Positions 26,124-35,618 of a stretch of DNA of 64,000 nucleotides are shown piece by piece. Origin of the DNA: Curtobacterium pusillum (lineage in GTDB: Bacteria > Actinomycetota > Actinomycetes > Actinomycetales > Microbacteriaceae); assembly GCA_002025645.1 (NCBI GenBank), contig CP018783.1, forward strand, positions 1,364,001-1,428,000. The letters are read 5' to 3'. Each line of letters opens with the position of its first letter. The first letter of the stretch is position 1. The notes below the pieces were generated by a model. That model had not been told where the DNA came from and made no database searches. It was given only the letters and a program-made list of their open reading frames with translations. The translations under genes and the position numbers were made by a program.

Positions 26124-26975
26124 TCAGCGGTCGAACAGCCCGCCGAGGAAGTCGTTGCCGAGGTTCGACGCCTGCTCACCGAGCCCACCGAGGAGCTGCT
26201 CGCCCTCGCCCGCGAGTCCCTCGACACCACCGCCGAGGTCCCCGAGTCCGAGGTCGCCGATCCCGGCGGCGATGCCCTCGAAGTCGACGCCGAGGTTCGC
26301 GGCCTCGGCCAGCACCGGCCCCGCGGCGGCGCTGAGCACCGCGCCACCGGCGACCGCTGCGCCCAGACCGCCGAACGCCATCGCACCGGCGCCGACCGCT
26401 GCCCCGCCGGCGAACGCTCCACCGCGGCCGCGCCCCGCCGATCCGCCGCCGCCCAGGACACGTCGGACGAGTCCGGGCCGAGCGACCTCGCCGCGGGTCA
26501 TCGCACGGGCCATCCCACCGGCGGAGTCGTCGCGGAGGTGCTCGTGCGGCGGCAGCTCGGAGTTCAGGCGGTTGCGGATCTGCTGGCGCTGCGCGGGGGT
26601 GAGCCGGGCGAAGGCGTCGTGGTGGACCTGCTCGAGCTGCTCCGGCGGGGCGGTCCGCAGCAGGTAGTCGTACTTGGCGATCGCGACCTGGTCGGAGTCG
26701 GCGGCCCCGTGCTGCTGCTGGCCGTGCTGCTGCTGGCCGGGCGCCTGGCCGTACGGCTGCTGCTGCTGCCCGTACGGCTGCTGGTGCCCATGCTGCGCCT
26801 GCTGGTTCCGGTCGTCCCCGGTCAGCTTGTCGGCCGCGCTCCGGACGATGCCGCGCCAGTCCGTCCCGCCCTGCTGCTGCCCGGCGCCGGCCGCGGGTCC
26901 CGCCTGCCCGCGCTTCTGGAGCTGCTTGTCGATGACCTTCCCGGCCATGCCGATGATGCGGTTGAGGTTCGCCAT
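26124..26975 (-). CDS. Low-complexity Gln/Gly-rich protein of unknown function
   Basis: 283 residues. N-terminal amphipathic segment LNRIIGMAGKVIDKQLQKRG, a Gln/His/Pro/Gly/Tyr-rich stretch (about 50-95), a conserved-looking helical block (VAIAKYDYLLRTAPPEQLEQVHHDAFARLTP, about 98-128), then Gly/Ala-rich segments with possible membrane-associating character (GAFAGGAAVGAGAMAFGGLGAAVAGGAVL). Similar actinobacterial proteins carry dubious names such as cation-transporting ATPase, but no ATPase motif is present. ATG 26975 follows AAGG. A GTGAGCGCTCA site lies 24 bp upstream. Confidence 0.75.
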   Translation of the reverse strand: MANLNRIIGMAGKVIDKQLQKRGQAGPAAGAGQQQGGTDWRGIVRSAADKLTGDDRNQQAQHGHQQPYGQQQQPYGQAPGQQQHGQQQHGAADSDQVAIAKYDYLLRTAPPEQLEQVHHDAFARLTPAQRQQIRNRLNSELPPHEHLRDDSAGGMARAMTRGEVARPGLVRRVLGGGGSAGRGRGGAFAGGAAVGAGAMAFGGLGAAVAGGAVLSAAAGPVLAEAANLGVDFEGIAAGIGDLGLGDLGGGVEGLAGEGEQLLGGLGEQASNLGNDFLGGLFDR

Positions 26976-26998
26976 GCCCCAACCTTTGTGATCGCACA

Positions 26999-27010
26999 TG
27001 TGAGCGCTCA
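26999..27010. promoter_or_regulatory. LacI-type operator-like palindrome
   Basis: TGTGAGCGCTCA, sharing the TGAGCGCTCA core with five sites in the arabinose region but lacking the last C. It lies 24 bp before the Gln-rich protein gene and 63 bp after the alditol-oxidase stop. Confidence 0.5.
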
Positions 27011-27072
27011 GGATCGCCCCGGTGGATCGGCCGGAGATGTCATCCGAAGGCCCTGGGAACGCCGACCCCCGG

Positions 27073-28338
27073 TCAGGTCAGGATGCGCGCGAGGAACGCG
27101 TTCCGGAACCGCCCGGTCGGGTCGAGGTCACGGGCGAGCGCGGCGAAGTCGGACAGCCGCGGGTACACCTCGTGCAGCCGCTCGGAGCTCGCCGCCGACA
27201 CCTTCCCCCAGTGCGGGCGGGCATCGAACGGCGCGAGGACCTCCTCGATCCGCTCCACCGCGGCTGCCACCGCGCTCACATCCCGCCGGAACGTGAAGTG
27301 GATGCCGACCGACTGCCGCTCGGAGGACGGTGCGAGCCACGCGGTGTCGGCGGCGATCGTCCGGACTTCGGCCGCGATGAGGATCGGCGCGAACAGCGAC
27401 CCCAGGGGTCGGATCGCCTGCAGAGCGTCGACCGCGGAACCGGCCGGCAGCAGGTACTCCGCCTGGATCTCCGCCCCGGTCGACGGCGTGAACGAGGACC
27501 GGAAGTGCGGGAGCCGCTCGGACCACGGCCCCGGTACGCCACCCTGCTCGGTGACCCCGGCGGGGTCGTTCTCCCCCGGGTGCACCGGACCGTCGGCGGG
27601 CCGGGCGCCGAGCGCGACGAGGTCGACGGCCGGTGCCGGTTCGCCCACGCGGTGCTTGACCCAGACCTGCCGGGCGCCGCGGTCGTCGAACGAGGTGAAC
27701 AGCGACACCGAGTACGCGTCCGACACGACCTCGTCGAAGTGCGCGGCGACGGCGTCCCACGGCAGGTCGAGGTGCACGGTCGTGGCGACCTGGAACGTGG
27801 GCTCGATGGCGAGCTCGACCGCGGTGACGACGCCGAGCGCGCCGAGTGCCACCCGGTGCGCGTCGAGGGAACCGTCCGGTGTCGACGCATCGACGAACGC
27901 CAGGTCTCCGGAAGCGCGGACGACCTCGAGGCCGACGACCGCCTGCGCGAGCGACGGGTTGCGGACGCCGGAGCCGTGCGTGCCGGTGGCGACCGCTCCG
28001 GCGGTGGAGATGTGCGGCAGGGAGGCGAGGTTCGCGAGTGCCCAGCCCCGCGCCTCCAGACCCGCGGCCACCTGGCTGTGGATCATGCCGGCGGCGACGC
28101 GCACGACCCGGCGGTCCTCGTCGATGTCGAGCACCGGCGGCAGGTCCGCCAGCGACACCTGGAGCGCGTCCGTGTCGGCGATCGTGTTGAACGAGTGCCG
28201 TGACCCGAGCGCCGTCAGGCGCGGCGTCGACGCGACGAGCTGCTGCAGCTCGTCGACCGACGTCGGGCGCGCCAGGCCGGACGCCCGGTAGGTGACGTTG
28301 CCCGCCCAGTTCGTCCGCGTCGTCGCGCTCACGGTCAC
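27073..28338 (-). CDS. FAD-dependent alditol/xylitol oxidase-like protein
   Basis: 421 residues, the length of Streptomyces alditol oxidase. N-terminal NWAGNVTYRA and GSRHSFN with His48, the position of covalent 8-alpha FAD attachment in that family, then the FAD/PCMH domain (VVRVAAGMIHSQVAAGLEARGW) and a C-terminal ALO domain ending RHPLD-like YPRLSDFAALARDLDPTGRFRNAFL. Such enzymes oxidise sugar alcohols or aldonolactones with oxygen, giving H2O2. Starts 4 bp after araA, so it is the fourth gene of the ara operon; an arabinitol- or arabinose-related substrate is inferred. GTG 28338, with a second GTG two codons in. Confidence 0.87.
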   Translation of the reverse strand: MTVSATTRTNWAGNVTYRASGLARPTSVDELQQLVASTPRLTALGSRHSFNTIADTDALQVSLADLPPVLDIDEDRRVVRVAAGMIHSQVAAGLEARGWALANLASLPHISTAGAVATGTHGSGVRNPSLAQAVVGLEVVRASGDLAFVDASTPDGSLDAHRVALGALGVVTAVELAIEPTFQVATTVHLDLPWDAVAAHFDEVVSDAYSVSLFTSFDDRGARQVWVKHRVGEPAPAVDLVALGARPADGPVHPGENDPAGVTEQGGVPGPWSERLPHFRSSFTPSTGAEIQAEYLLPAGSAVDALQAIRPLGSLFAPILIAAEVRTIAADTAWLAPSSERQSVGIHFTFRRDVSAVAAAVERIEEVLAPFDARPHWGKVSAASSERLHEVYPRLSDFAALARDLDPTGRFRNAFLARILT

Positions 28339-28342
28339 GAGC

Positions 28343-29869
28343 CTAGAACCCTCGGTCGAGACGGTGCCACGTCTGCTGGAGGCGCAGCTCGTCGCGGAAC
28401 CCGCGCTCGGAGGTGTGCTCGTCGATGACGAGGAACTCCGTGCCGACCATGGTCGCGAAGTCCTCGACCACCTGCAGGCCGACGGCCGTCGTCATGACGG
28501 TGTGGTGGGCGGCGCCGGCGGTGAGCCAGGCCTCGGCGGCGACGGGGAACGACGGGCGCGGCTCCCAGACGGCGCGTCCGACGGGCAGCTTCGGCAACGC
28601 GGCGGTCGGCGGGACGACGTCCACGACGTTCGCCGTGAGGCGGAAGCCGTCGCGGGTGTCGGAGAGGGCGACCACGACGGCCTCGCCGGCGTCGGCGGTG
28701 AAGACCAGGCGCACCGGGTCGTCCTTGCCGCCGATGCCGAGCGGGTGGATCTCGAGCGTCGGCTTCGTGGTGGTGAGCGTCGGCGAGACCTCGAGCATGT
28801 GCGCACCGAGGATCTTCTCGGCCCCCGGCGTGAGGTCGTACGTGTAGTCCTCCATCAGGGAGGCGCCGCCGGGGAGGCCGGCGCCGGCGACGTTCATCGC
28901 ACGGACGAGGACGGCCGTCTTCCAGTCGCCCTCGGCACCGAACCCGTACCCGTCGGCCATCAGGCGCTGCACGGCGAGGCCGGGCAGCTGCTTGAGCGTG
29001 CCGAGGTCTTCGAAGTTGGTGGTGAAGGCAGCGGACCCGTTCTGCGCGAGCAGGGTGCGGAGGCCGATCTCGATCGCGGCGCCGTCGCGGAGGGACTGGT
29101 GACGGTCACCGCCGTCACGGAGCGACGGGTCGACGTCGTAGTCCTGCTGGTAGGTCGCGACGAGCGCATCGACCGCTGCCGTGTCGGCTTCCGCCGCGGC
29201 GACCGCCTCGGCCAGCTCGTTGACGGCCCACGTGTTCACCTGCACGCCGAGCTCGATCTCCGCCTCGGTCTTGTCACCCTCGGTGACCGCGACGTACCGC
29301 ATGTTGTCGCCGAACCGGGTGAGCTTGAGCTCCCGCACGGCCGCGGCACCGGCGGCCGCGCGGGTCCAGTTCGCGACCCGCTGCTGGACGCGGGGGTCCG
29401 AGACGTGCCCGACGGCGGTGGCGTGCCGGACGCCGAGGCGCGCCAGGGCGTACCCGAACTCCCGGTCACCGTGCGCCGCCTGGTTGAGGTTCATGAAGTC
29501 GAAGTCGATGTCCGACCACGGCAGCGTGACGTTCGCCTGGGTGTGCAGGTGCAGCAGCGGCTTCGTGAGCGCCTGCAGGCCGCCGATCCACATCTTCGCG
29601 GGGCTGAACGTGTGCATCCACGTCGTCACACCGATGACCTTGTCGTCCGCGCTGGCCTCGATGAGGGCGCGCCGGATGCCGTCGGCGTCCTTCAGGACGG
29701 GCTTCCAGACGAGCTTCACCGGCAGCGCGCCCTCGAGCTGCGCGTGCACGGCACGTGACTGCTCCTCGACCTGGCGCAGGGTCTCCTCGCCGTACAGCCC
29801 CTGGCTGCCCGTCAGGAACCAGACCTCGTAGCCCGCCAGTGTCTCGGCGGGGTCGACGACGTGCGTCAT
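28343..29869 (-). CDS. araA: L-arabinose isomerase
   Basis: Converts L-arabinose to L-ribulose in the cytoplasm with Mn2+. 508 residues, normal length. Active-site residues by comparison with E. coli AraA: Glu313 in AEGDWK, Glu340 in MEDYTYD, His357 in GAHMLEV and His456 in AHHTV. ATG 29869 overlaps the araD stop (ATGA). Operon order araB-araD-araA, then an oxidase gene. Two GTGAGCGCTCAC operators precede the operon. Confidence 0.97.
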   Translation of the reverse strand: MTHVVDPAETLAGYEVWFLTGSQGLYGEETLRQVEEQSRAVHAQLEGALPVKLVWKPVLKDADGIRRALIEASADDKVIGVTTWMHTFSPAKMWIGGLQALTKPLLHLHTQANVTLPWSDIDFDFMNLNQAAHGDREFGYALARLGVRHATAVGHVSDPRVQQRVANWTRAAAGAAAVRELKLTRFGDNMRYVAVTEGDKTEAEIELGVQVNTWAVNELAEAVAAAEADTAAVDALVATYQQDYDVDPSLRDGGDRHQSLRDGAAIEIGLRTLLAQNGSAAFTTNFEDLGTLKQLPGLAVQRLMADGYGFGAEGDWKTAVLVRAMNVAGAGLPGGASLMEDYTYDLTPGAEKILGAHMLEVSPTLTTTKPTLEIHPLGIGGKDDPVRLVFTADAGEAVVVALSDTRDGFRLTANVVDVVPPTAALPKLPVGRAVWEPRPSFPVAAEAWLTAGAAHHTVMTTAVGLQVVEDFATMVGTEFLVIDEHTSERGFRDELRLQQTWHRLDRGF

Positions 29870-30564
29870 GAGAGTGCTCCTTCGGGGTTCTGTCCGTAGA
29901 CGTTCTGGTAGCGATCGAAGAGTCGATCGATGTCATCCGGTGCGATCGGCACGGTCTCGCCGCCCTGCCGTGCGATGTGCACGGTCCGGGCGACGTCCTC
30001 GCACATCACCGCCGCCTTGACCGCATCGCGGGCGTCGCGACCGATCGTGAAGACGCCGTGGTTCTGCATCAGGACCGCCCTGGACCGGTGGCCACTCAGG
30101 GTCTCGACGATGCCGTGGCCGATCGAGTCGTCGCCGATGATCGCGAACGGGCCGACCGGGATCGGGCCGCCGAACTCGTCCGCCATCGCCGTGATCACGC
30201 ACGGGATCTCCTCGGCACGGGCGGCCCACGCGGTCGCGTACGTCGAGTGGGTGTGCACGACACCGCCGACCTCGGGCATGTTCCGGTAGACGTACGCGTG
30301 GGCGGCGGTGTCCGAGGACGGGCCGTGCTCGTTGCCCCAGCCGTCGGCCGGCACACCGTCGAGGGTGCAGACCACCTGGTTCTCTGGCGTGAGGTCGTCG
30401 CTCGACACCCCGGACGGCTTGATGACGAACAGGTCGGTGCCGGGGACGCGTTCGGAGACGTTGCCGCCGGTCCAGATCACCAGTCCGTAGCGGACGAGTT
30501 CGCCGTGCAGCCTGGCGACACGTTCGCGGGTGGCGGCGACCGCCTGCTGGGTCTCGTCGTTCAT
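29866..30564 (-). CDS. araD: L-ribulose-5-phosphate 4-epimerase
   Basis: Converts L-ribulose 5-phosphate to D-xylulose 5-phosphate, the entry to the pentose phosphate pathway. 232 residues, class II aldolase/epimerase fold. Zn ligands His104 and His106 in VVHTHSTYA and His169 in MQNHGVF; phosphate-binding [10 protein letters not shown] (30-39). Overlaps araB and araA by 4 bp each. Confidence 0.96.
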   Translation of the reverse strand: MNDETQQAVAATRERVARLHGELVRYGLVIWTGGNVSERVPGTDLFVIKPSGVSSDDLTPENQVVCTLDGVPADGWGNEHGPSSDTAAHAYVYRNMPEVGGVVHTHSTYATAWAARAEEIPCVITAMADEFGGPIPVGPFAIIGDDSIGHGIVETLSGHRSRAVLMQNHGVFTIGRDARDAVKAAVMCEDVARTVHIARQGGETVPIAPDDIDRLFDRYQNVYGQNPEGALS

Positions 30565-32249
30565 CGGGTCACTTCCTCTTCCTGGAGGCGCGGCTCGGCT
30601 CCGGCCGTCGGTTCGCCGTGGTCGGTGGTGGCGGTGGGTCGGGTCGCGGCTGCCGCGGCGGCCTGGACGGGGAGCGCCGCGCGGTACCGGTCGAGGTAGG
30701 TCTGGAAGCCCGCGACGTCCCGCGGCTCGGGGTCAGCCACGTGCACCGCGTCGCCCCCGAACACCGTGTCGGCCAGGAAGTCCGCCAGGTGCTGGTCGGT
30801 GTGCTCGAGGTAGGCCGCGAGCACCGCGATGCCCCAGGCCCCGCCCTCGCCCGCGGTCTCCTCGAGGGCGACCGGCACCCGCAGGGCCGCGGCGAGCAGC
30901 TGCTGCGGCGCACCGGGCGTCCGGAAGAGTCCGCCGTGCGCCGTCATGCGGTCGACCTGGACGTGCTCGGCGTGCAGGACCTGCATGCCGATCGCGAGGG
31001 TGGCGAAGGCGCCGTGCACCTCGGAGCGCACGAGGTTGCCGAGCGTGAACCGCGCGTCCGGGGTCCGGAGCAGCAGGGGCCGGCCGTCCTCGACGTGCGT
31101 GACGGGCTCCCCGGCCAGGTAGTTGAAGGACAGCAGCCCGCCGGCGTCCGGGTCGGCGTGCGCCGTCTCGGCGAGGAGGGTCGCGTAGACGGTGTCCGTG
31201 TCGAGCGGCTGCCCGGCGGCGTCGGCGAACCGGCCGAAGACCTTCGCCCAGCTCGCGATCTCGCTCGCGCCGTTGTTGCAGTGCACCATCGCTACGGCGT
31301 CACCGGAGGGCGTCGTCACGACGTCGAGTTCCTCGTGTGGGGTGCGCAGCGCGTGCTCGAGGACGACCATCGCGAAGATGCTCGTGCCGACGCTGACGTT
31401 GCCGGTGCGGGGGGCGACGGCGTTCGTCGCGACCATGCCCGTGCCGGCGTCGCCCTCGGGCGGGCAGAGCGGGACGCCGGGCTGCAGGGTGCCGGTCGGG
31501 TCGAGCCACGCGGCACCCTCGGGGGTGAGGTCGCCGGCGTGCTCCCCGGCGACGAGCACCTCGGGCAGGAGCGCGCGGAGGTCCGGCACTGACCCGCCCA
31601 GCAGGTCCTGCGCCGTGGCGAGCTTGTCGTGGTCCCAGTCGCGGTGGCCGGGCTCGCCTGGTCCGCTGTCCACGGGGCCGCTGTCGATCGGGAACATCCC
31701 GGAGGCGTCACCGACCCCCAGGACGTCGCGGCCCGTGAGCCGGCGGTGTACGTACCCGGCGAGGGTCGTGATGCCGGCGAGCTCGGCGACGTGGGGCTCC
31801 TCGTCGAGCACCGCCTGGTACAGGTGCGCGACCGACCAGCGCAGCGGGACGTTGAAGTCGAGTGCCTCGCTGAGCCGTTCGGCGGCCGGACCGGTCGAGG
31901 TGTTGCGCCAGGTCCGGAAGGGCACGAGCAGCTCACCCGCGGCGTCGAACGCCAGGTAGCCGTGCATCATCGCGCTGACGCCGGCTGCGCGGAAGGTCGT
32001 CGGGGTGACGCCGTACTGCGCCTCGACGTCGGCCACGAGGGCGGCGTAGGCGGCGCGGAGTCCGGTCTCGACGGCCTCGAGGGAGTAGGTCCACCGGCCG
32101 TCGACGAACGCGTTCTCCCACTCGTGGGCGCCCGCGGCGATGGGCACGAGGTCCTCGTCCACCAGGCACGCCTTGATGCGCGTGGAGCCGAGCTCGATGC
32201 CGAGTGTCGTGCGGCCGTCCACGACCTGTTGCCGGCGATCGTCGCCCAT
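30561..32249 (-). CDS. araB: L-ribulokinase
   Basis: FGGY-family kinase phosphorylating L-ribulose. 562 residues. N-terminal nucleotide-binding LGIELGSTRIKACLVDE, central RTWRNTSTGPAAERLSEALDFNVPLRWSVAHLYQA, and C-terminal MTAHGGLFRTPGAPQQLLAAALRVPV. ATG 32249 has GGAGG at good spacing. The last residues ([11 protein letters not shown]) are encoded over a CCTGGAGGCGCGG repeat arm at 30581-30593. First gene of the ara operon, preceded by two LacI-type operators. Confidence 0.95.
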   Translation of the reverse strand: MGDDRRQQVVDGRTTLGIELGSTRIKACLVDEDLVPIAAGAHEWENAFVDGRWTYSLEAVETGLRAAYAALVADVEAQYGVTPTTFRAAGVSAMMHGYLAFDAAGELLVPFRTWRNTSTGPAAERLSEALDFNVPLRWSVAHLYQAVLDEEPHVAELAGITTLAGYVHRRLTGRDVLGVGDASGMFPIDSGPVDSGPGEPGHRDWDHDKLATAQDLLGGSVPDLRALLPEVLVAGEHAGDLTPEGAAWLDPTGTLQPGVPLCPPEGDAGTGMVATNAVAPRTGNVSVGTSIFAMVVLEHALRTPHEELDVVTTPSGDAVAMVHCNNGASEIASWAKVFGRFADAAGQPLDTDTVYATLLAETAHADPDAGGLLSFNYLAGEPVTHVEDGRPLLLRTPDARFTLGNLVRSEVHGAFATLAIGMQVLHAEHVQVDRMTAHGGLFRTPGAPQQLLAAALRVPVALEETAGEGGAWGIAVLAAYLEHTDQHLADFLADTVFGGDAVHVADPEPRDVAGFQTYLDRYRAALPVQAAAAAATRPTATTDHGEPTAGAEPRLQEEEVTR

Positions 32250-32277
32250 GCGTTCCTCCAGAACCTCGTCGTCCTCC

Positions 32278-32289
32278 GTGAGCGCTCAC
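32278..32289. promoter_or_regulatory. araB operator, proximal
   Basis: GTGAGCGCTCAC, 28 bp before araB. Same sequence as the distal site; centres are 22 bp apart, two helical turns, allowing cooperative LacI-family binding. Confidence 0.8.
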
Positions 32290-32299
32290 ATCCTGGCAC

Positions 32300-32311
32300 G
32301 TGAGCGCTCAC
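32300..32311. promoter_or_regulatory. araB operator, distal
   Basis: GTGAGCGCTCAC. On the minus strand a weak TTGCGT / CAGGAT promoter (18-nt spacing) would place this site between -35 and -10 and the proximal site downstream of the -10. Confidence 0.78.
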
Positions 32312-32368
32312 TCACGCAACGCTGCCGCGCGTCGCCGGCCCTCCGGTCGCACAACACGCCGCTCGCGT

Positions 32369-32435
32369 TGCGCCGAGGTCGCACGATCTGTCGCCCGCGG
32401 GCGCCACGAGCGACACTTCGTGCGACCTCGGCGCA
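32369..32435 (-). terminator. Long inverted repeat between LacI gene and araB
   Basis: Arms 32369-32394 and 32410-32435 pair over 26 bp with two adjacent mismatches; 15-nt loop. Lies 38 bp after the stop of the minus-strand LacI gene and before the araB control region, so it probably insulates the ara operon from read-through. No T-run. Confidence 0.65.
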
Positions 32436-32472
32436 CGTGCCCGGGGGCTACGCGACCGCACGCCCCCGCGGA

Positions 32473-33480
32473 CTACGCGCCGATCGTGCTCTCGCGGATG
32501 ACGAGCGTCGGGGTGACCGCGGAGGACGCCGCCGCCCCACCGTCGATCAGGTCGAGCAGCGCCCGCCCCGCCACCCGCCCGAGCTCCTCGAGCCGCAGGT
32601 CCACCGTGGTCAGCGGCGGCCGGCTCGCGAGCGCCATCACGTCCCAGTCGTCGAACCCCGTCACCACGACGTCGTCGGGCACCGACCGCCCGACCTCCCG
32701 CAGCCGATCGCACACGCCACGGGCGATCTGGTCGCTCCCGCAGACGATCGCGTCGACGTCCACCGATCCCCGCGCGAGCACGTCGACGGCCTGCCGCCCC
32801 CACCGCTCCGACCACTCGCCGTACAGCGGTTCGCCGACGAGCCGCGACCCGAGCACCGAGACCGCGCCGGCCACCCGTCGCTCGGCGGATCGGTGCCGCG
32901 CGGGACCGGTGACGATCGCGACCCTCTGCCGACCCAGCGACAGCACGTGCGATGCCACCTCGGCGCTGCCGGCGGAGTCGTCGAGGGTGATCGAGACGTC
33001 GGCGTCCGAGGTCGACGGCGTGAACGCGTAGACGACCGGCATGGGCACGTCGATCGGCGGGCGGGGGTCCGCGGAACGCCCGGTCACGATGATGCCGTCG
33101 ACCCCGCGGGCGGCGAGCGAGCGGAGGTAGTGGGCCTCACGCACGTGGTCGTCGCGGGTGTCGCACAGCAGCACGGCCATCTGCCCGGCGGACAGGGCGT
33201 CCTCGGCGCCGAGCAGCACGGGGATCGAGAACCGGCCGAACGAGTCCGTCGTGATCATGCCGACCGTGTAGGTCCGGCCGGAGGACAGCGCGCGAGCACG
33301 GGCGTCGCCGACGAACCCGAGCTTCTCGGCGGCGTCCTTCACCCGGGCGCGGGTGGCGTCCCGGAGCTGTCCGGTCCCGTTGAGGGCCTTCGACGCGGTG
33401 CCGATCGACACCCCGGCGAGCGCGGCGACGTCGGTGATCCGGACGGGCTGCGTCACACGATCGATCGTCACGGCAACCAC
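32473..33480 (-). CDS. LacI-family regulator, likely of the GH127 operon
   Basis: 335 residues. HTH VRITDVAALAGVSIGTASKALNG, hinge, and a periplasmic-binding-like effector domain ending VTGFDDWDVMALASRPPLTTV. The recognition helix (SIGTASKAL) belongs to the class that reads GGAAAACGGTTTCC-like sites, unlike the QTVSR class of the other two LacI proteins here. Divergent from the GH127 gene; an imperfect palindrome GAAACCGTTTTC sits at 33573-33584. GTG 33480, with other GTG codons just downstream. Confidence 0.9.
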   Translation of the reverse strand: MVAVTIDRVTQPVRITDVAALAGVSIGTASKALNGTGQLRDATRARVKDAAEKLGFVGDARARALSSGRTYTVGMITTDSFGRFSIPVLLGAEDALSAGQMAVLLCDTRDDHVREAHYLRSLAARGVDGIIVTGRSADPRPPIDVPMPVVYAFTPSTSDADVSITLDDSAGSAEVASHVLSLGRQRVAIVTGPARHRSAERRVAGAVSVLGSRLVGEPLYGEWSERWGRQAVDVLARGSVDVDAIVCGSDQIARGVCDRLREVGRSVPDDVVVTGFDDWDVMALASRPPLTTVDLRLEELGRVAGRALLDLIDGGAAASSAVTPTLVIRESTIGA

Positions 33481-33535
33481 CTTTCCGGATCACGAGACGT
33501 ACCCATGAGTCTATCCACCGATTGTGCCGGAGCCC

Positions 33536-33584
33536 TTGCGCCGGACCCGCACGTGTCGTAGCGTCCCCGCCAGAAACCGTTTTC
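33536..33584 (+). promoter_or_regulatory. Putative GH127-operon promoter and LacI operator
   Basis: TTGCGC (33536-33541), 17-nt spacer, TAGCGT (33559-33564), then the imperfect palindrome GAAACCGTTTTC (33573-33584) at the expected transcription start. The TAGCGT -10 matches the one proposed at 6069. Confidence 0.5.
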
Positions 33585-33637
33585 CGGCACCCGACGACGG
33601 GCCGTCCGACGGACCAGTCACATCGCAAGGAGGCGAC

Positions 33638-35614
33638 ATGACCACCACGCTCGCGACCGACAGCCGCGCGCACACCGCGACGCCGGTCCTCCCGACCGCC
33701 GACGCGCACCTCACGCTCCGGCCCCTGCCGACGGGCGACGCCCGCATCACCGGCGGGTTCTGGGCGCTCCGGCAGGAACGGAACGGCCGCGACGCGATCC
33801 GCGGCGGGTACGCCCTGCTCGAGGCCGCGGGGAACTTCCGGAACCTCCGGATCGCCGCCGGCCTCGAGGAGGGCGACGCGACCGGCCCGATCTTCATGGA
33901 CTCCGACGTGACGAAGTGGCTCGAGGCGGTGGCGTGGGAGTACGGCCGCGCCCCGTCCGAGGACCTGCTCGACCTGCAGCGCGAGGTCACCGCCCTGTAC
34001 GCCCAGGCGCAGGCCGACGACGGCTACCTCGACTCCGTGCAGCAGATCCGCGGGAAGGGCGAGCGGTACACGGACCTCAAGTGGAGCCACGAGATGTACT
34101 GCGCCGGGCACCTGTACCAGGCCGCCGTGGCGCAGCACCGGGCAACGGGCGACACCGGCCTGCTCGACATCGCGGTCAAGAACGCCGACCACCTCGTCCG
34201 CACGTTCGGTGACGGACCGGGCAAGAAGACCGACGTCGACGGCCACCCCGTCGTCGAGATGGGCCTCGTCGAGCTCTACCGCGAGACCGGCAACCGCGAC
34301 TACCTCGACCTCGCGCACTGGTTCGTGGACGCCCGCGGGCACGGCATCATCGAGCGGGCCGGCGGCGAACCGACGTACTTCTCCGACCGCGTGCCGAGCC
34401 GACAGGCCACGACCGTCGAGGGGCACGCCGTCCGCGCCGTGTACCTGGCCGCGGGAGCGGTCGACGTCGCGATCGAGACCGGTGACACCGAACTCCTGGC
34501 GGCGAGCGAGGGGCAGTTCGCGGACATGCTCGCGACGAAGGCGTTCATCACCGGCGGCCTCGGTGCCCGCTGGGACTGGGAGGCGTTCGGCGACCCGTAC
34601 GAGCTCCCGACCGACCGCGGCTACGCCGAGACCTGTGCGGCGATCGGCGGGATCCAGTGGGCCTGGCGCCTGCTCCTCGCGACCGGGAAGCCCGAGTACG
34701 CCGACGCGATCGAGCGGCTGCTGTACAACGCGTTCCTCGCCGGGGTGAGCCTGGCCGGCACCGAGTACTTCTACGTCAACCCGCTGCAGCAGCGCGACCA
34801 CGCCCACCAGGACGAGAACCGCTCCCCCGCGCACGGCCGACGCGGCTGGTTCGACTGCGCCTGCTGCCCGCCGAACATCATGCGGACGTTCGCGAGCCTC
34901 GACGGCTACCTCGCCACCGCCACCGACGGCGGCCTCCAGCTGCACCAGTACGCCACGGCTTCGCTCGGTCGGGTCGACGTCGAGACGGGCTACCCGCACG
35001 ACGGTCACGTGCGCGTCACGGTCACCGAGGACGGCCCGCTCGCCCTCGGTCTGCGGATCCCCGCGTGGTCGGACACCACGACGGTCACGGGTCCGGACGG
35101 CACGGACAGCCCCGCGCCGGGCACGCTGCACGTCATCGACCGCGAGTGGACCGCCGGCGAGACCGTCGAGCTCGTCTTCGACACGACGCCGCACCGGTAC
35201 GTCGCCGACACCCGGATCGACGCCGCCCGCGGGCAGGTCGCGATCGAGCGCGGCCCGCTCGTGTACGCGGTCGAGCAAGCCGACCAGCAGGGCTTCACGG
35301 TCGACGACCTGACGGTCGACGCGGACGCGACCATCACCGAGGACCGCCAGGACGGGTTGCTCGACGGCATCGTCACGCTGCGCGTCCCGGGTCGTGCGCC
35401 TGCCGAGCACGTGCAGGCAGCGTGGCCGTACCGCCGACTGGACGGGCCGGGAGGCGCGGATCACGCTCTGGACGCCACCAGCGTCGACGACGCGGCCGGC
35501 TCTGCGGGCCCCGCCACGGGCCTCCAGGCCGTCACCGCGACCGCGGTCCCCTACTACGCCTGGGCGAACCGCGGAGCCGCGCCGATGCGCGTCTGGCTCC
35601 CGCTGGCGCGGTGA
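33638..35614 (+). CDS. GH127 beta-L-arabinofuranosidase
   Basis: Hydrolase releasing L-arabinose from beta-L-arabinofuranosides. 658 residues. The metal-thiolate active site of the family (HypBA1) is conserved: Glu331 and Cys333 in AETCAAIGG, Cys409 and Cys410 in DCACCPPN, the first of the CC pair being the nucleophile equivalent. No signal peptide, so it acts on imported oligosaccharides. ATG 33638 has AAGGAGG. A Gly/Ala-rich insertion near the C-terminus is encoded between two CTGGAGGC-like repeat arms (35439-35540). Next gene starts 4 bp on. Confidence 0.94.
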   Translation: MTTTLATDSRAHTATPVLPTADAHLTLRPLPTGDARITGGFWALRQERNGRDAIRGGYALLEAAGNFRNLRIAAGLEEGDATGPIFMDSDVTKWLEAVAWEYGRAPSEDLLDLQREVTALYAQAQADDGYLDSVQQIRGKGERYTDLKWSHEMYCAGHLYQAAVAQHRATGDTGLLDIAVKNADHLVRTFGDGPGKKTDVDGHPVVEMGLVELYRETGNRDYLDLAHWFVDARGHGIIERAGGEPTYFSDRVPSRQATTVEGHAVRAVYLAAGAVDVAIETGDTELLAASEGQFADMLATKAFITGGLGARWDWEAFGDPYELPTDRGYAETCAAIGGIQWAWRLLLATGKPEYADAIERLLYNAFLAGVSLAGTEYFYVNPLQQRDHAHQDENRSPAHGRRGWFDCACCPPNIMRTFASLDGYLATATDGGLQLHQYATASLGRVDVETGYPHDGHVRVTVTEDGPLALGLRIPAWSDTTTVTGPDGTDSPAPGTLHVIDREWTAGETVELVFDTTPHRYVADTRIDAARGQVAIERGPLVYAVEQADQQGFTVDDLTVDADATITEDRQDGLLDGIVTLRVPGRAPAEHVQAAWPYRRLDGPGGADHALDATSVDDAAGSAGPATGLQAVTATAVPYYAWANRGAAPMRVWLPLAR

Positions 35615-35618
35615 CGTG

